Under the pieces are notes generated by a model. That model ran no database searches, was not told the DNA's origin, and saw only the letters and a program-made list of their open reading frames with translations. A DNA stretch of 64,000 nucleotides from an uncultured Alphaproteobacteria bacterium. Lineage in GTDB: Bacteria; Pseudomonadota; Alphaproteobacteria; Rhodobacterales; Rhodobacteraceae. The DNA lies in the NCBI GenBank assembly GCA_929200255.1, contig CAKMYZ010000001.1:62001-126000 (forward strand). Direction: 5' to 3'. Positions 44,727 through 53,220 of this stretch are shown one piece after another (the stretch's first letter is position 1; every line of letters begins with the position of its first letter). The position numbers and the translations under genes were made by a program.

Positions 44727-45898
44727 GTCTCAGGAGCGGTTGAAACCATCAACCGCTCCAACCCATGAAAGTGATAAACGTCGCCGTATTGCGGGGGTTC
44801 TGTCAGGCGCAGGTTCGGGCAGCGTGCGAAGAGGATTTCAAGTGCAATCCGCAGCTCCAGCCGCGCCAGCGGGGCGCCCACGCAGAAATGAATACCACCG
44901 CCAAAGCTTGTGTTCTGTGGGCCACGACGGGCCGGATCAAACATGTTGGGGGCATCATAGGCCGCCGGATCACGGTTTGCTGCCCCTAGAAGGCAGGCAA
45001 TCTGATCACCGCGTTTGAAGCTGTGGTCGCCCAGGGTGACATCCTCATAAACCCAGCGGGTGAACATATGCAGCGGGGGATCGTAGCGAATGACCTCTTC
45101 AACAGCTGCTTCTGTAATCTCGCGCGCCCCATGCTCCAACAGGGTCTTGGTGCCATTGCCCAAGGTATGCACTGTCGCCTCATGCCCGGCGTTCAGCAGT
45201 AAAATGCACGTGGTGATCAATTCGTCCTCGCTCAGCCGCGCGCCATCTTCTTCGGCGGCAATCAGGGTCGAGATCAGATCATCGGCCGGCGTTTTGCGGC
45301 GCTTTGCGATGTAGCTGCGCATGAAATCGACAAAGTCATTGGTGGCGGCCACGGCCGCGGCCTCGATTTGGGGGGTGCGGCGGGCCTGATACATCGCCAC
45401 CATGGCATTAGACCAGCGCAGCAGATCATCCGCGCGGTCCTCGGGCACACCAAGCAGGCGTGAAATGATGATCACTGGCACGGGCTGGGCGTAGTGGGTC
45501 AGCAAGTCAAAGGGGGTGTCGGGGAAGGTGTCAATCAGGCCGTGGCAGAGCGACGCGATGTCGGGGCCAAGGGCGGCGATGGTCCGGCTGGTGAAGGCCC
45601 GCAGCACAAGCCCGCGCAGACGCTTATGGCGGGGTGGCTCCAATTCCAGCATCGAATGGGCTTCGACATCGTAGAATGGCTGTAAATGCGGCGGAATCTC
45701 AGGGGCCAACTCTGGCGGGCATTCGCGGCCCATCCGCCTGTCGCGCAGCACCGCATGCACCATCTTGTGCGACACAGCGCAGGCCATGTTGTAATCGTCC
45801 CACCAAAAGAAGCCGCCCGCAGCGCGGGCCTGATCATAAAACGGGTAGGGGTTTTGAATAAACTGCGGCGCGTTCGGGGATTGTTGGAATCGTTGCAT
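44723..45898 (-). CDS. Cytochrome P450
   Basis: A 391-residue soluble bacterial P450 has an I-helix LLNAGHEATVHTLGNG, the ExxR pair in EEVIRYDPPLHMFTRW and the heme-binding FGGGIHFCVGAPLARLE. The I-helix threonine is kept, but the acidic residue is followed by Ala rather than Thr. No ferredoxin or reductase gene is adjacent. It overlaps the convergent DUF2145 gene end by 4 bases. The substrate cannot be inferred. Confidence 0.92.
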   Translation of the reverse strand: MQRFQQSPNAPQFIQNPYPFYDQARAAGGFFWWDDYNMACAVSHKMVHAVLRDRRMGRECPPELAPEIPPHLQPFYDVEAHSMLELEPPRHKRLRGLVLRAFTSRTIAALGPDIASLCHGLIDTFPDTPFDLLTHYAQPVPVIIISRLLGVPEDRADDLLRWSNAMVAMYQARRTPQIEAAAVAATNDFVDFMRSYIAKRRKTPADDLISTLIAAEEDGARLSEDELITTCILLLNAGHEATVHTLGNGTKTLLEHGAREITEAAVEEVIRYDPPLHMFTRWVYEDVTLGDHSFKRGDQIACLLGAANRDPAAYDAPNMFDPARRGPQNTSFGGGIHFCVGAPLARLELRIALEILFARCPNLRLTEPPQYGDVYHFHGLERLMVSTAPET

Positions 45899-45978
45899 GG
45901 TCCAGCATTGGATCAGCCTTTCGCCTGATGCAAGTGGGCAAGGAATGCCGCCTGTTACCTGACCGCGGTTTTCTGAAG

Positions 45979-46710
45979 CTAGGCGCGCTCAAGTGCTGTG
46001 ATGATGGGAGAAAAGTCATCCGCCTTCAGGCTGGCACCGCCGACGAGCGCCCCATCGACATTCGCCACGCCAAAGATATCAGCCGCATTGCTGCCTTTGA
46101 CAGAACCACCATAAAGCAGCGTGAAGGCATCACCATCGTCAAAACGGGCATTCAGGCGCGCACGGATGTGGGCATGGGCCTCTGCGATCTGCGCAAGGGT
46201 TGGGACTTTACCCGTACCAATCGCCCAGACCGGTTCATAGGCAATCACACAGTCCTGCGCGTTTGCGCTGTCGGGCATTGATCCGGCAAGCTGGGTATCG
46301 ATCACATCCAATGTTTTGCCGCCTTCGCGTTCATCCAGTGTCTCACCGATACAAATCACAGCGATCAGGCCTGCATCGATGGCCGCTATGGATTTTGCGG
46401 CAACCATTGCATCGGTCTCACCATGATCGGTGCGGCGTTCGGAATGACCGGTCAGCACATAGCTGGCACCGGCATCTGCCAACATATCCGCGCTGATGTC
46501 GCCGGTATGCGCGCCTGACGCGGCGCTGTGACAATCCTGCCCGCCAATATCAAATGGGGTGTCTTCGCAAGCGCTGATCAAAGTGGCGGGGGGACAGATC
46601 AGAATTGCGATATCCGCATCGCCATGTAAATCCTCAAGCCGTTGGAGTTCCCGCAGATTCTCGCGCTGCCCGTTCATCTTCCAGTTACCGGCGGCGATCT
46701 TACGGGGCAT
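45979..46710 (-). CDS. tpiA: Triosephosphate isomerase
   Basis: The start is the ATG at 46710 ([14 protein letters not shown]), giving 243 residues. The catalytic residues lie in [16 protein letters not shown] and [12 protein letters not shown], and the phosphate loop is [12 protein letters not shown]. It links the two triose phosphates in glycolysis and gluconeogenesis. It appears to be monocistronic. Confidence 0.95.
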   Translation of the reverse strand: MPRKIAAGNWKMNGQRENLRELQRLEDLHGDADIAILICPPATLISACEDTPFDIGGQDCHSAASGAHTGDISADMLADAGASYVLTGHSERRTDHGETDAMVAAKSIAAIDAGLIAVICIGETLDEREGGKTLDVIDTQLAGSMPDSANAQDCVIAYEPVWAIGTGKVPTLAQIAEAHAHIRARLNARFDDGDAFTLLYGGSVKGSNAADIFGVANVDGALVGGASLKADDFSPIITALERA

Positions 46711-46924
46711 ATTGGCGTCCTTCACAAAGTGGCAAGTGTTACAGGTGCCAATGTGCAGGCCTCCTCAGGTTCGTCAAGGGCCGAGGCGGGCAATGGCCAT
46801 GAGGGCACAGTGTGACACTGCGTTGACAAGGCTCATGCTGCCAGACGCCATGTGGCCGGTCACTTTTGGCCAAGATCAGAGAAGGGATCGGCTACGAAGG
46901 TGATATTCGCGCCCGAACCAGCCA

Positions 46925-47287
46925 TCAGCTGGCGCTGATGTTTTCGTCGAACTTGATCGACTCGCCGCACCCGCAGGCATCGACAACATTGGGGTTGCGG
47001 AATTTGAAGCCGGATTCCAGCAGCGAGACCTCATAGTCAATCTCGGTTCCGAAAAGAAACATCTGCGCCATCGGTGCGATCATCACCCGTGCACCATCCT
47101 GTTCGACAACCTCGTCCAGCGGATCCACCTCGGTCACATAGTCCATCGTGTATTCCATACCCGCACAGCCGCCTTTCTTGACGCCAATGCGCAGGCCCTG
47201 ATGGCCATCCTTGTTCATGAGCTTGGCGATCTGCGCCGCTGCTTTATCGGTGATGCTGACCGCTTGTTTGCCTGGAATGCCGAACAT
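46925..47287 (-). CDS. A-type iron-sulfur carrier (HesB/IscA/SufA family)
   Basis: The 120-residue protein has the three family cysteines, in KKGGCAGMEYTMDYV and DACGCGESIKF. Such proteins pass Fe-S clusters to apo-targets. It may be the ErpA/SufA type used by the SUF system, and a SufT-like gene lies 1.6 kb away on the same strand. Confidence 0.9.
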   Translation of the reverse strand: MFGIPGKQAVSITDKAAAQIAKLMNKDGHQGLRIGVKKGGCAGMEYTMDYVTEVDPLDEVVEQDGARVMIAPMAQMFLFGTEIDYEVSLLESGFKFRNPNVVDACGCGESIKFDENISAS

Positions 47288-47332
47288 TGTGGTGCTCCTT
47301 TGCCCCTTATGTAGGGCAGCGGGGGCCGTCGC

Positions 47333-48034
47333 TCAAGACGGTGTGGGATCAATGCCGTAGAATGTGATGAGCGAAAGCGTTGCAAAGCTGACCAGCAAGG
47401 CCCACCCGAAAGAGGCCAGCGTGCCGATGATGACATATTCGCTGGCGCGCTGATCCTTGGATGCGGTGTCAAACCGCAGCACGGATTTGGCGGCGATCAG
47501 AAATCCGATACCGGCCGGTTGCCCGGCAAGCACCATCAGAAAGATCAACGCGCGTTCCAGAATGCCGATCATGCGCCCGGCCTGGAGCAGGCCTTGGGGC
47601 TGGTTTTCTTCGAACCCCTGCATGAGCAGGCCAACAGCAGGCCCACCGGCATGCACGCACAGGATCAGCCCGGTGGCGATCGCAAGAAGATACTGAACAA
47701 AAGGCGTGGCCTCTGGCCAGAGATTGCCCAGCGCGGGCGAAAACCAAAGAACGGCCGCGATTGTGGCAAAATGTGCCAGTTGGTCAGTGACATAAGCCCA
47801 AAGTGTTTCCGGCGCGAAATGGGTCTTGATCATGTCAATCCCCAAATGCACAGCCGCGATTGTCAGGGCCGGGGCGATCTGGCCACGCAGTGCCAGCAAG
47901 CTCAGCAGAAACACCACACCAATATGTGCCGCCATTGCGGCAGGTTTTTTCTTGTTGTTGATAATCCAGCTGTTTTGCAGCGGATAATCGGCCAGCACAT
48001 GAGCCAGCATCAGGGCGAGCGCAGTTGTTAACAT
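47333..48034 (-). CDS. DUF3307 membrane protein
   Basis: The start is the ATG at 48034, giving 233 residues with about seven hydrophobic segments and the DUF3307 opening ALALMLAHVLADYPLQN. The family is paired with SatD-like genes in many bacteria, as here (satD-like ends 108 bases upstream). Its function is unknown. A three-half-site operator lies in front of it. Confidence 0.82.
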   Translation of the reverse strand: MLTTALALMLAHVLADYPLQNSWIINNKKKPAAMAAHIGVVFLLSLLALRGQIAPALTIAAVHLGIDMIKTHFAPETLWAYVTDQLAHFATIAAVLWFSPALGNLWPEATPFVQYLLAIATGLILCVHAGGPAVGLLMQGFEENQPQGLLQAGRMIGILERALIFLMVLAGQPAGIGFLIAAKSVLRFDTASKDQRASEYVIIGTLASFGWALLVSFATLSLITFYGIDPTPS

Positions 48035-48059
48035 GGAGTGGCCTGTGGCTGCTTTGCAA

Positions 48060-48098
48060 AAATACAACCAAATGAAGTTGTAATTGTAAAATACAACT
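48060..48098. promoter_or_regulatory. Operator array: TACAAC / GTTGTA / TACAAC
   Basis: TACAAC at 48063-48068, GTTGTA at 48077-48082 and TACAAC at 48092-48097 form two inverted repeats sharing a middle half-site, with spacers of 8 and 9 bases. It lies 26 bases before the DUF3307 start. The neighbouring SatD-like protein ends in a helix-turn-helix and is the obvious candidate ligand. Confidence 0.6.
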
Positions 48099-48142
48099 CT
48101 ATTGGGGTGTATTGTGCCGAAACACCCAAATCCGGTTGTGTC

Positions 48143-48745
48143 TTATCCATCCAGGGCCTCGCACACGTCAATCAATGCATCCACACCTGACGCTTCAATA
48201 TGTTTTTGGACACCTTGCTGCGAAAGCTCTAGGGCTGCTGCGATGGCCTCTTGCGTCGGCCCAAGCGGGTCAAGCGCCCGCAGCGCCACCGCGGCCTGTG
48301 CTTCGGTCCAGCGTTTGATAATCTCTTCGGATAGGCGCAGCGCAATCGCGAGGGTGCCTTCATCCCCAGCCACAACCATATTGCGGCGGCGGGGCATGGC
48401 CTCAAGCGCTTGTCCAGAGGCTGTGAATACCGGGCCACGGGCATCGGCCAGCGTACTCCCGGGCACGGCGCCATCGCCGATGGCCAGCGCAATGCGGGTA
48501 TCAAAGCGCTTGTCAGCAATCCGCACCGCCGCACGGGCGGCAAAAACGGCCCGCAAGGCAAAGCGTGGTGCAACAGCCATTTGCCAGCCGTCGCCCCGGT
48601 TACGGGTCAGATGGGTTGGGGCATCCTGCCAGCCCGCGATGACATCCGCCGCATGTTGCAGCTTGTCAAAGATCCGGTCCAACCCGCCCTCAGGTAGTTG
48701 GGAAGATTTGACGATATCGCCAGTCAGAACGGCATAATTGGTCAT
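48143..48745 (-). CDS. SatD-like protein with C-terminal HTH
   Basis: The start is the ATG at 48745 (MTNYAVLTGDIVKSSQL), giving 200 residues. The N-terminal TGDIVKSSQL and NRGDGWQMAV blocks mark the SatD family, whose fold recalls nucleotidyl cyclase-like domains. The last 50 residues (LGPTQEAIAAALELSQQGVQ and on) look like a sigma-region-4 type HTH. It probably regulates itself and DUF3307 through the TACAAC boxes. The biochemical activity is unknown. Confidence 0.75.
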   Translation of the reverse strand: MTNYAVLTGDIVKSSQLPEGGLDRIFDKLQHAADVIAGWQDAPTHLTRNRGDGWQMAVAPRFALRAVFAARAAVRIADKRFDTRIALAIGDGAVPGSTLADARGPVFTASGQALEAMPRRRNMVVAGDEGTLAIALRLSEEIIKRWTEAQAAVALRALDPLGPTQEAIAAALELSQQGVQKHIEASGVDALIDVCEALDG

Positions 48746-48872
48746 TGGCCCCTCGCGTTTGTCGCCATGCTGGCGTGGGGCGAGGGCAAGTGCAAGGTGC
48801 AATACCCCGGTCGCTCAGGGGATCAGGGCGATGGTACGTCGAGTTTACGTTTTCGTGACGGCTTGTCGCAGA

Positions 48873-49235
48873 TCACATGAAGCCCAGTTCAAGACGCGCT
48901 TCATCCGACATCATGTCCATGCCCCATTGCGGCTCAAACGTCATTTCAACATCAACCTGTTTGACACCGGGCAAAGGCTCAATGGCGTCGGCCACCCAAC
49001 CGGGCATTTCGCCGGCGACAGGACAGCCGGGGGCGGTGAGGGTCATGATAACGTTCACGGCATTATCGTCTTTGATGTCAATGGTATAGATCAGGCCGAG
49101 GTCATAGATATTGACCGGGATCTCTGGATCATAGACAGACTGGCAGGCCTTGACGACGTCGTCGTACAACGGGTGGTCGGTTGTAGAGGGGGCGATCATG
49201 GGTGCGCCTTCCAGCTGAGCGTTTACGTCGGTCAT
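48873..49235 (-). CDS. SufT-like (DUF59/MIP18) Fe-S assembly protein
   Basis: The start is the ATG at 49235, giving 120 residues with the DUF59 pattern DPEIPVNIYDLGLIY and TAPGCPVAGEMPGWV, the Cys being the conserved one. SufT proteins help Fe-S cluster maturation under high demand. It is the last recognisable housekeeping gene before the accessory stretch that begins with the IS5 remnant. Confidence 0.88.
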   Translation of the reverse strand: MTDVNAQLEGAPMIAPSTTDHPLYDDVVKACQSVYDPEIPVNIYDLGLIYTIDIKDDNAVNVIMTLTAPGCPVAGEMPGWVADAIEPLPGVKQVDVEMTFEPQWGMDMMSDEARLELGFM

Positions 49236-49274
49236 GGTCGATGAGCCTCTTATTCCTGAGCAAACATATAGGGA

Positions 49275-49710
49275 TTGGGCGCGCGAGCGTAAAGGGGGCG
49301 CGTTGACGCCTGATTGGCCGCACCAAGGGCAGTATGAACACAAAATTGCATCCGATCAGTGACAGCCTTGGGCGACCAATCCAGCTTCTTTGTCACCGCC
49401 GGACAGGTTTGCGATTACATTGGTGCAAGGGCGCTGTTGCGCAACTTGCCAAAGGTTGAATGCCCCCCCGGGGGATCGCGGCTATGACGCGGATTGGTTC
49501 AGGGAAGCCCTGCACGACTAGGGCATACAGCCATGCATCCCAGGTCGAAAGTCGCGCTCAAAATTCGTCCGATATGATCAGCGCAGATACAGACGTCGCA
49601 ACCGGATTGAGATCATGTTCGGCAGGCTCAAGAACTGGCGACGCGTCGCAACACGATACGGACGCTGACCCAATCTTCCTCTCGCCGATATCGTCATGTT
49701 CCGGCTATGA
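49275..49710 (+). pseudogene. IS5-family transposase remnant
   Basis: Pieces in different frames read LIGRTKGSMNTKLH, FFVTAGQVCDYIGARALL, GDRGYDADWFREALHD, GIQPCIPGRKSRSKFVRYD and RIEIMFGRLKNWRRVATRYG, which together match the C-terminal half of the common Rhodobacterales IS5-group transposase. There are frameshifts near 49320, 49370 and 49465 (at a C7G5 run), a TAG at 49519-49521 in place of a Lys codon, and a last shift before FLSPIS. The N-terminal half is absent and no clear inverted repeats were found, so it is an old fragment. Confidence 0.85.
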
Positions 49711-49759
49711 GGCCGGACCCCAGGCATTTGTGCAACAATTCCTTTTTGATATAGACAAT

Positions 49760-49795
49760 AAAAAAGCCCCGCCAAACATATCTGGCAGGGCTTTG
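49760..49795 (-). terminator. Intrinsic terminator after the 35-residue peptide gene
   Basis: On the minus strand AGCCCTGCCA (49792-49783) pairs, with one mismatch, with TGGCGGGGCT (49774-49765) and is followed by T6 (49765-49760). It begins about 30 bases past the peptide's stop codon. Confidence 0.8.
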
Positions 49796-49823
49796 ATGAG
49801 ATCATTGTATATAGTGCGGCGTG

Positions 49824-49931
49824 TTAAACTTCGGCACAATCAGGCAACATTTGACAGCCAGGAGGCCAAGCGGAAGCTTCTGTTGCAACCAAAGTGATTA
49901 AGAAACAAAATGCGACAATACCTTTTTTCAT
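49824..49931 (-). CDS. 35-residue secreted two-cysteine peptide
   Basis: A 36-codon frame starts at ATG 49931. Residues 1-21 are a textbook signal peptide: MKKG, a hydrophobic core IVAFCFLITLV, then ATEASA. The predicted mature peptide is 14 residues, WPPGCQMLPDCAEV, with two Cys six apart that could close a disulfide loop. The ribosome site (GAAG about 9 bases upstream) is weak. A promoter (49998-49971) and a terminator (49795-49760) bracket it, so it looks like a complete one-gene unit. No homologue is known to me. Confidence 0.65.
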   Translation of the reverse strand: MKKGIVAFCFLITLVATEASAWPPGCQMLPDCAEV

Positions 49932-50251
49932 TTCACTACTTCATATTGGTAAAAGAATTCAATTCTTAAAATAATATAAAAGTATAGTACAGTGGCAAAG
50001 CGCGAAAATCAGGAAATTTTTAAAAGTATACTTATAGGGGTATGAAGATCAGGGCCATTGATGTCCCATTTGCGGCATGATCAACGGTTTAAAAACGCGC
50101 GGTGAATACGTCTGATCTATCCTGACTGACGGATGCGCAGATGGCGCCCTGAGTCTTTCTTTGCCAGGCCCCACGGTAAACCTCGCGTCGATGATAGGCC
50201 TGTGCTGGTTGCATACGCTCACTGCGGGGAGAATGCATGCTGACTATCAGA
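49932..50251. other. AT-rich leader and gene-free stretch
   Basis: 320 bases between the peptide gene and the glutaredoxin gene. 49953-49967 is an inverted repeat (AAGAATT-C-AATTCTT) between the peptide start and its -10 box. The rest holds only the promoter and a 49-codon Arg-rich ORF (50089-50238) that I do not consider coding. Confidence 0.5.
49971..49998 (-). promoter_or_regulatory. Promoter of the 35-residue peptide gene
   Basis: On the minus strand TTGCCA (49998-49993) and TATTAT (49976-49971) are 16 bases apart in very AT-rich DNA. It lies 40 bases before the ATG at 49931. Confidence 0.5.
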
Positions 50252-50521
50252 TCAGCGTTTCCAAAACCGCTTAGATTGCGGTTTCTGGAGCCTGAGATAC
50301 TTCTTTAGATCGGTGAAGCCACCTACTTTTACACCATCAATGAAGATTAGAGGCGTTGTGGTGACATGGTGTTTGTCTTTGAACGCATCTGTTTCCCGCC
50401 GCGTCCGCAAGATGTACTCTTCAATCTCGTAGTTTTCTTTCCGCAACAGATCGCGCGCTGCCGTCCCATAGCCACATGTATAGTTGGGCAGGTCCATGCG
50501 ATAAAGAATAGCCTTTGGCAT
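50252..50521 (-). CDS. Monothiol-type glutaredoxin (CGYG)
   Basis: The start is the ATG at 50521, with AAGGAG 8 bases upstream, giving 89 residues. The active site is CGYG in NYTCGYGTAARDLL, with the cis-Pro loop TTTPLIFIDGVKVGGFTDL and a basic tail. The missing second Cys places it with monothiol-like glutaredoxins, which reduce glutathione mixed disulfides or carry clusters. The gene is isolated from redox partners and lies in the accessory stretch. Confidence 0.85.
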   Translation of the reverse strand: MPKAILYRMDLPNYTCGYGTAARDLLRKENYEIEEYILRTRRETDAFKDKHHVTTTPLIFIDGVKVGGFTDLKKYLRLQKPQSKRFWKR

Positions 50522-50754
50522 TTGAATGACTCCTTTTGTCATGTCCCGATTTCAGGTTTTGCCGCCCGATGCGCAAGATGAAATCGGTAAACTAACCGTT
50601 GACGCAATCAGCCCCGAGTGGACTTTGATACGCGTCGAAACGAAAAACCATTTTGAGCTCATTTGGCCAGTTGTTTTGCTCTGCAGTCAATGACGACTTT
50701 CAGGAAGCTACATTGGATATTGCACTCCCGCACAGGCCTGTCTTTCTGCAACAC

Positions 50755-52152
50755 TTACTTGGTCATTAGCATTGGGCAATTGCCCATATCCAAGGCGCTA
50801 TGGAGTAGCTTGGCGGTGTGGATCAAATGCGTCTCGCGGCCTTTTTTGCCAATCAACTGGCCCCCAATTGGCAACCCGTTCCGGTCTAACCCCAGTGGAA
50901 AAGTGACGACAGGATGCCCGGTTAGCGAGATTGGTGTCACAAATGCCGTCATCGCATCAAAATAGTTTGCGGGTTGTCTATTGATGTAGAGCGGATTGGC
51001 GTAATCCCGCACACCGTTGCGGTCGCTGGTAGGCGCCATGTGTTTGAAGGCAGAGGTCGCAGTGACGGGAAGTAACCATACACCATTGCCTCCAAGAAAG
51101 GCATCGACTGCAGCAGTCAGAACGCGCTTTTCCGCACACGCAGCATTATACCGTTTTTGACTGTGACGATAGCCAAGCATGACGTTGGCGATGAACTCTG
51201 GTGAACGCCGTGCGCTCGCACGCCCGGAAAGACGCGCCAGAAGTCGGACGGGCGCAGGCATCAAAGCACCGGTTTCATAGCCCATGATCTCACCAAATGC
51301 GCGACGCGCCCGCCTGAAATCAAAGTTATCGGGTTGCTGTTGGCGTAGGTGAAACCCTGCCGTCTTCCAAGCACGGGTTGCTGTCGCGAAACGATTGGTA
51401 ATGCCAGTGCAAACATCGACCCCCGCGCCATCAGTGCTCCAGAAAACATCGGGCATCTTGAAATCTTCGTCTGAACTGCAGTGATCCCCCATATGTGCCC
51501 ATGCCAAATCCAGATCCTCTGGGGTTCTGGCAATCGGTCCCAGGCGAGCAAAGTGCTTCAGTGGCGCGGCTTCGCCTGCCATCATGCCTTCATTCGGCAG
51601 GGCATTTTCTGTAGGCAGCAAACTGAAAACGCCACAAAAGGAAGCCGGAATACGCAAAGAACCACTCAGGTCCGTGCCAATGTCAAGAAAGCTCAAACCT
51701 GCCGCAACAGCGGCAGCACCGCCACCACTGCTGCCGCCGGTTGTATAGTCCAAATTCCAAGGATTGTTGGTGGTGCCAAACAGCGGATTGCTGCATTGAA
51801 AGTCCATGGCAAATGGGGGAAGGTTGGTTTTCCCGATAACCTGTGCACCGGCGCTTAGCAGTCTCTCAACTACGGGGGCGGTAGATCTGGGGTAATAATT
51901 CTTGTGTTGCTCTGATCCAAAGGTACATCTCATACCTTGGTAATGGATTTGATCCTTAAGCGTGATTGGCAAGCCAAACAATGCGCCGGGTATGTCGGCT
52001 CGCGGCGTGTCGCCCATCGCCACTATTGCATTGATTTTGGGGTTGACCCGCCGAATACGGTCTCGTTGGTTCTGCGCCAATTGATGCGGGATCAGCCGAC
52101 CAGCCTTTAATTCCGTTACGACTTGCGCCGCTGAGTTTTGATGAAGTGGCAT
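50755..52152 (-). CDS. Amidase signature family enzyme
   Basis: The start is the ATG at 52152 after AGGGA, giving 465 residues. The Ser-cisSer-Lys triad lies in LFGLPITLKDQIHYQGM (Lys), TTGGSSGGGAAA (cis-Ser) and GTDLSGSLRIPASFCG (nucleophile Ser). The family hydrolyses amides widely, so the substrate is unknown. It lies between an isolated glutaredoxin and an AraC regulator, which probably controls it. Confidence 0.88.
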   Translation of the reverse strand: MPLHQNSAAQVVTELKAGRLIPHQLAQNQRDRIRRVNPKINAIVAMGDTPRADIPGALFGLPITLKDQIHYQGMRCTFGSEQHKNYYPRSTAPVVERLLSAGAQVIGKTNLPPFAMDFQCSNPLFGTTNNPWNLDYTTGGSSGGGAAAVAAGLSFLDIGTDLSGSLRIPASFCGVFSLLPTENALPNEGMMAGEAAPLKHFARLGPIARTPEDLDLAWAHMGDHCSSDEDFKMPDVFWSTDGAGVDVCTGITNRFATATRAWKTAGFHLRQQQPDNFDFRRARRAFGEIMGYETGALMPAPVRLLARLSGRASARRSPEFIANVMLGYRHSQKRYNAACAEKRVLTAAVDAFLGGNGVWLLPVTATSAFKHMAPTSDRNGVRDYANPLYINRQPANYFDAMTAFVTPISLTGHPVVTFPLGLDRNGLPIGGQLIGKKGRETHLIHTAKLLHSALDMGNCPMLMTK

Positions 52153-52219
52153 TTCGGAAGTCCCTGATGTTTCAATCTGATGCCGAACTATCAAGTGCAT
52201 TTGGAGCTTGCTGTTCCGA

Positions 52220-53110
52220 TTATGCTTTTCTGATGGGAATGTAGATCAGGGTGAGCTGCCGCGATTGGTTTGATAGATCAGAGGCCGCAACGTAGCTTTC
52301 AAAAGGGATGTCGTCGCGCAGTACATAGTCTGCATGAGGCAGCCAATTGCGGTAAATCTGGTTCCAGGTTTGATAGAGAAACCTGTAGTCCCCCCAATGC
52401 TCGAAGACGGCCCATGTGCCGGTGTCAAAGTGCCGCCACGCATGGCTCCAATCGCTGTCGATTTGGGTCGAATACGCTCCTCCAAACCAGATTGGCACGT
52501 TGGCGTCATTCAAATTTTGTGGCGTGTTTGGAAAACAACTCATCAGGAACATGTCAGGTGGCGAATCTTTGGCAAGAAGTGCCGAAAACTGCTGACCGAT
52601 ATCCTGGTCATTCTGTCGGAAAAATTGGCCTTCATGGGTTCCAGAAGATTCTCTGAACTGAAAGTGGAAATGCTCCAGATCTATGACATCCATGACCTCT
52701 ATCGCCTTGCCCGATGGCGTGCTGACAAGGAATTGCCGATCCTGAGCAATACCTTGTCGTGCGGCATCTGGCGTGTTGCGAAAGGCGGAAGGGCTCAGCC
52801 CAAACTGTTTCTTGAAAGCTTTGGAAAACGCGCTGTGCGATTGAAAGCCGCTGTCTAACGCGAGCTGGAGGATATTCGCGTTCGAACATTCTTTCAGGCC
52901 CAGGGCCGCCTTTTCCAGTCGTCGCGCGGCGATATATTGGCTGACGGGCTCGCCCATGTAGGCGGAAAACAAGCGCTGGAAGTGAAAGGGGGACAAATGT
53001 GCATACCTGGCAATGTCGAACGCTCGCAAACCCTCCGAAAGATTATCCTCAATGTATTGGGCCGCTTTGGCTATCTTTGCTCGGTTTCTGTTCTGCGTGT
53101 CCATTCCCAT
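52220..53110 (-). CDS. AraC-family regulator with GyrI-like effector domain
   Basis: A 296-residue regulator with two N-terminal HTH repeats (GLRAFDIARYAHLSPFHFQR and NILQLALDSGFQSHSAFSKA) followed by a C-terminal GyrI-like small-molecule domain (VSTPSGKAIEV, TWAVFEHWGDYRFLYQTWNQ). This is the Rob/BmrR-like layout. It ends 68 bases from the amidase start on the same strand and is probably its activator. The start could also be the ATG at 53104. Confidence 0.88.
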   Translation of the reverse strand: MGMDTQNRNRAKIAKAAQYIEDNLSEGLRAFDIARYAHLSPFHFQRLFSAYMGEPVSQYIAARRLEKAALGLKECSNANILQLALDSGFQSHSAFSKAFKKQFGLSPSAFRNTPDAARQGIAQDRQFLVSTPSGKAIEVMDVIDLEHFHFQFRESSGTHEGQFFRQNDQDIGQQFSALLAKDSPPDMFLMSCFPNTPQNLNDANVPIWFGGAYSTQIDSDWSHAWRHFDTGTWAVFEHWGDYRFLYQTWNQIYRNWLPHADYVLRDDIPFESYVAASDLSNQSRQLTLIYIPIRKA

Positions 53111-53220
53111 AGCTTAGATTTCGACAAGCCAGATTGTATAGAGGCAGCGGTCATTGACCGCGTTCCGCATAGGTCTGGTTTGTCCCGCGCAACGGGCCTG
53201 CGCGCTACTGCCCCCGCATG

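Noticed and set aside
49460-49897. 145-codon rightward ORF
   Set aside because: It runs out of frame through the IS5 transposase remnant and antisense to the peptide gene.
50089-50238. 49-codon Arg-rich leftward ORF
   Set aside because: No ribosome site and a composition typical of chance ORFs.
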